Assembly (NCBI GenBank): GCA_017501345.1
Contig: JAFVXC010000022.1
Location: 5,586 to 69,585, forward strand
Length of the DNA: 64,000 nt
Origin: Clostridia bacterium
Lineage (GTDB): Bacteria > Bacillota_A > Clostridia > Oscillospirales > CAG-272
Direction of reading: 5' to 3'
Shown: in pieces, positions 61,905-64,000 of the stretch
Numbering within the stretch: the stretch's first letter is position 1
How the letters are laid out: each line of letters opens with the position of its first letter
Position numbers and translations under genes: made by a program
The notes under the pieces: model-generated
Told to the model about the DNA's origin: nothing
The model's input: only the letters and a program-made list of their open reading frames with translations
Database searches by the model: none

Positions 61905-62255
61905 ATGGAACTGCACTACAAACAAATCGGGGATCAGTTTTACCCCGAGCTTGAACTGCCCGAACAGACCGATTATGAGATCGGCAAGTACGGGAACTTA
62001 CATCTCGCGTTTCTCAAAAATCACCGACGCGGGACTTACACCACCCTTTTAACAGAAGGCAGGCTCAACGAGCACCTTCACAGAATCGACGAGCAAGCGG
62101 CGGCACTGATGGAATCGGAGGTCAAAAAGTTTGCCGCCAAGAATGGCATCACCGAAGAACTGAAGGCGACAGATCAAATGCGCTGGGTGCAGGAAATGAA
62201 TAACGTCCGCGCCTGCGCCGAGGAGTTTGTGCTGCGGGAGGTGATCTACAAATGA
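61905..62255 (+). CDS. tnpV: TnpV-like transposon-encoded protein
   Basis: A 116-residue protein matching TnpV of Tn4451-type mobilisable elements: YGNLHLAFLKNHRRGTYTTLLTEGRLNEHLHRIDEQA and DQMRWVQEMNNVRACAEEFVLREVIY. It is a small protein of unknown role that travels with clostridial integrative elements. AAAGGAG precedes the ATG, and the leader has a TTCTCA/TGAGAA hairpin (61855-61871). No transposase or relaxase is seen within the window, so this is either a remnant or the edge of an element continuing beyond 64000. Confidence 0.87.
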   Translation: MELHYKQIGDQFYPELELPEQTDYEIGKYGNLHLAFLKNHRRGTYTTLLTEGRLNEHLHRIDEQAAALMESEVKKFAAKNGITEELKATDQMRWVQEMNNVRACAEEFVLREVIYK

Positions 62256-62524
62256 TGGTACTGAAAGAATTATGGTACGGCAATATCTCCCCGAGCACCG
62301 ATTGCAGAATTACCACAAAAGAAACGAAAGAATTGATGGGATATATTGCTACCCATCACGAAAACCTCGAAACCACGCTTGATGAAAAGCAAAAGGACAT
62401 TTTGCAGAGGTTTGACGATTGTTGGTCGGAGCTATCCGAGATCAACGAGCGAGAGATATTTACATACGCCTTTCGGCTCGGCGCGAGGATTATGCTTGAA
62501 GTGTTACAAGGTGAAACATTGTAA
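62252..62524 (+). CDS. DUF6809-like small mobile-element protein
   Basis: A 90-residue protein with the pattern LKELWYGNISP at the start and EREIFTYAFRLGARIMLEVLQGE at the end, as in small DUF6809-type proteins found on clostridial mobile elements. It overlaps the TnpV stop by four bases (ATGA), so the two are translationally coupled. Function unknown. Confidence 0.75.
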   Translation: MMVLKELWYGNISPSTDCRITTKETKELMGYIATHHENLETTLDEKQKDILQRFDDCWSELSEINEREIFTYAFRLGARIMLEVLQGETL

Positions 62525-62545
62525 TATGCTTCAAAGGAGAAACCT

Positions 62546-62827
62546 ATGGCTAAAAAGGTAAACGCATATATCGCCAAACTCATAGAGATCATACCCATAA
62601 CTGAGGCAGAGGAAAACGAATGGTCTTGGCGAATGAGATACGTCGGGATAGAGGGTGTTCTCGGAATGTTTGAAAGCGAACACAAGCACCCGGGCGAACA
62701 ATTTTTGTATATCGAGGATATAAACGGACGCTATCTCAAAACAAGCTGCGGAACGTATGAATACCGCGAGGATTATCTGATCTTCACGACAAAGCATAAC
62801 ATTTATACGTTTCAAATATATTCATAA
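62546..62827 (+). CDS. Small protein of unknown function in the mobile-element module
   Basis: A 93-residue protein, probably soluble, with a good ribosome site (AAAGGAGAAACCT) 21 bases after the DUF6809 gene, so likely the third gene of the same transcript. I do not recognise a family. Asp/Glu and aromatic residues are abundant and there is no signal peptide. Confidence 0.6.
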   Translation: MAKKVNAYIAKLIEIIPITEAEENEWSWRMRYVGIEGVLGMFESEHKHPGEQFLYIEDINGRYLKTSCGTYEYREDYLIFTTKHNIYTFQIYS

Positions 62828-62859
62828 CGTTGCGGCGGTGGAAAACAAATTTCCACCGC

Positions 62860-63915
62860 CATTTCAATTTTTGGGCTGTTTTTACGAACAGCCTTATATT
62901 TTTGCCCCTTTCGCTGCCTACCACTTAGAGGGACATTTATTTTCAAAGATTTTTTCGTCCAAATCCGAAAGAAGTTCCCAACTGAATATTAGAGGACGTG
63001 TCGGGTTTTGCCCGTTCTCGTCGGCTACTACTTGAGGGCGCAAAAAATTTCTTCAACTTTTTTGAAAAAATTTTCGGCCAAATTCAAAAAAAGTAAGCAA
63101 CGTAATAGTGAGGGGTATAAAATTGGCGTTTTCACCGGCTACAACTTAGAGGGACTTTTATTTTCAAAACTTTTTTCGTCCAAACCCGAAAAAAACTCCC
63201 AACTTAATATTAGAAGGGTGGCGGGTTTTAGCCGTTCTCGCTGGCTACCTATTGAGGGGATAATTATTTTTTCAAAATCTTGCCCTTTTCGGCTCGTTTC
63301 GCTGCCTACCACTTAGAGGGATAAATTTTTATGTGAATATTACGCAAAATTTCTCAAAAAAGTTCCCAACTAAATATTAGAGGACGTGTCGGGTTTTAGC
63401 CGTTCTCGCTGCCTACCTAATGAGGAGAAAAATTTTTCTGAAAACCTTGCCCTTTTGGGCTCGTTTCGTCGGCTACCACTTAGAGGGGTAATTTTTTTGA
63501 AGTAATGGTTGTCTTTTGGTCGATCTCGCGGGCTGCCAATTGAGGGAATAAATTTTTTGATACTCTCCGGCTATTATTTTGCAAAAAAGTCATTAACGAA
63601 TATTAGAAAGGTACGCAAAATTCCCTCAAAAAGTCAGCAACGAATAGTATGAGAGAAAATTTGAGAGTGGTGAGTTTGCATACCCCCGATTTCAATGAAA
63701 AAATGTCCGTTGTCAAGTGAAGTAAAGTTTTTTGAAGATTATGGTTGTCTTTTTTGCCAATCTCGCTGACTACCTATTAGAGAGGAACTTTTTACAGACA
63801 CTATACAATTCGCGTATTTTTGTCCTATTAGATGAGAACGTAAAATATTTTTCGATTTTGTGGCGGGTTTTAGCCGTTTTCGCCGGCTACCAATTGAGGG
63901 GGATAAATTTGAGAG
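62860..63915 (+). repeat. Degenerate tandem repeat array, about 50-60 bp period
   Basis: A gene-free AT-rich stretch of about 1.1 kb. The motif GGCTACCA-CTTAGAGGG and variants recur ten times, beginning near 62916, 63023, 63137, 63243, 63304, 63411, 63471, 63531, 63768 and 63885. A related second motif, TTCCCAACT-AATATTAGAGG, falls between many of them (62974, 63096, 63196, 63362, 63590, 63634). Each motif is usually followed by ATAAATTTTTT. Spacings are 60-61 or 106-117 bp. I find no gene, tRNA or terminator here. Its nature is unknown. Confidence 0.75.
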
Positions 63916-64000
63916 CCGTAATTTGAATACTACTCCCATAATTTATCTTTATACATTTACGTTCCTTGAAAATCGAATAACGCCGTGTGGATATTACCGT

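Noticed and set aside
62860..63915. CRISPR array
   Set aside because: Repeats are degenerate, of two alternating types and unevenly spaced (60 to 237 bp), and no cas genes are present.
63950..64000. Edge of an rRNA operon, suggested by TTCCTTGAAAATCGAATAACG
   Set aside because: Similar short phrases occur in 16S-23S spacers and before mobile-element genes, but no rRNA or tRNA sequence is present within the window.

Overview
The window looks like chromosomal DNA of an uncultured, spore-forming member of the Clostridia, probably from a gut or rumen. This rests on a SpoIVB sporulation protease, low-GC-Gram-positive gene families (mecA, greA, pyruvate phosphate dikinase, YchF, Mfd), SipW-type signal peptides, AGGAGG-type ribosome binding sites, and many vegetative promoters of the form TTGACA-17-TATAAT. 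Base composition is near half G+C in most genes but clearly AT-richer after about 60.4 kb. I cannot name a genus.

Layout. 0.1-4.9 kb: a tyrosine recombinase gene lies beside a DNA segment bounded by two perfect 65-bp inverted repeats. The segment carries one strong promoter and a two-way terminator. The promoter now points at two paralogous SipW-tagged, beta-helix-like surface proteins. This reads as a self-contained phase-variation switch and is the most interesting system in the window. 4.9-16.8 kb: radical SAM protein, aspartate aminotransferase, Rad3/DinG-type helicase, MecA adapter, family 4 uracil-DNA glycosylase, a membrane protein with a HTH regulator, ribosomal L10-L7/L12 with its leader, MFS transporter, ADP-ribose pyrophosphatase. 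17-22.5 kb: RNase HI, a sulfite-reductase-like/luxS/pfs operon (activated methyl cycle), UDP-GlcNAc 2-epimerase, nicotinate phosphoribosyltransferase. 22.5-25.3 kb: a GH127 arabinofuranosidase diverging from its AraC-type regulator across a tandem operator. 25.3-35.8 kb: housekeeping genes (greA, S41 protease, PucR/CdaR-like regulator, rsmE, prmA, ychF, trmB, truB) and a Nudix enzyme with an unusual N-terminal domain. 35.9-38.1 kb: a ribokinase-AraC fusion with a nucleoside hydrolase. 38.2-51.8 kb: TlpA-like lipoprotein, rplS, flippase, DUF1015 protein, glycerophosphodiesterase, XRE regulator, MBL-fold hydrolase, PrsA-like foldase, mfd, pth. 52-60.4 kb: ppdK, GH36 alpha-galactosidase, esterase, a nuclease-fold-like unknown, spoIVB. 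60.4-64 kb: an AT-richer accessory tail with a lipoprotein, a TnpV/DUF6809 mobile-element module and about 1.1 kb of degenerate tandem repeats.

How the genes work together. GH127, GH36, the esterase and perhaps the MFS carrier suggest growth on plant side-chain sugars. The nucleoside hydrolase frees ribose, which the fused kinase would phosphorylate. Pfs and LuxS recycle S-adenosylhomocysteine to homocysteine, with a siroheme reductase encoded in the same transcript. The surface proteins at 2.1-4.8 kb would be expressed in only part of the population, set by the recombinase.

Limits: all family calls are by eye from protein motifs. No search was run, and promoter, terminator and operator calls are pattern matches.
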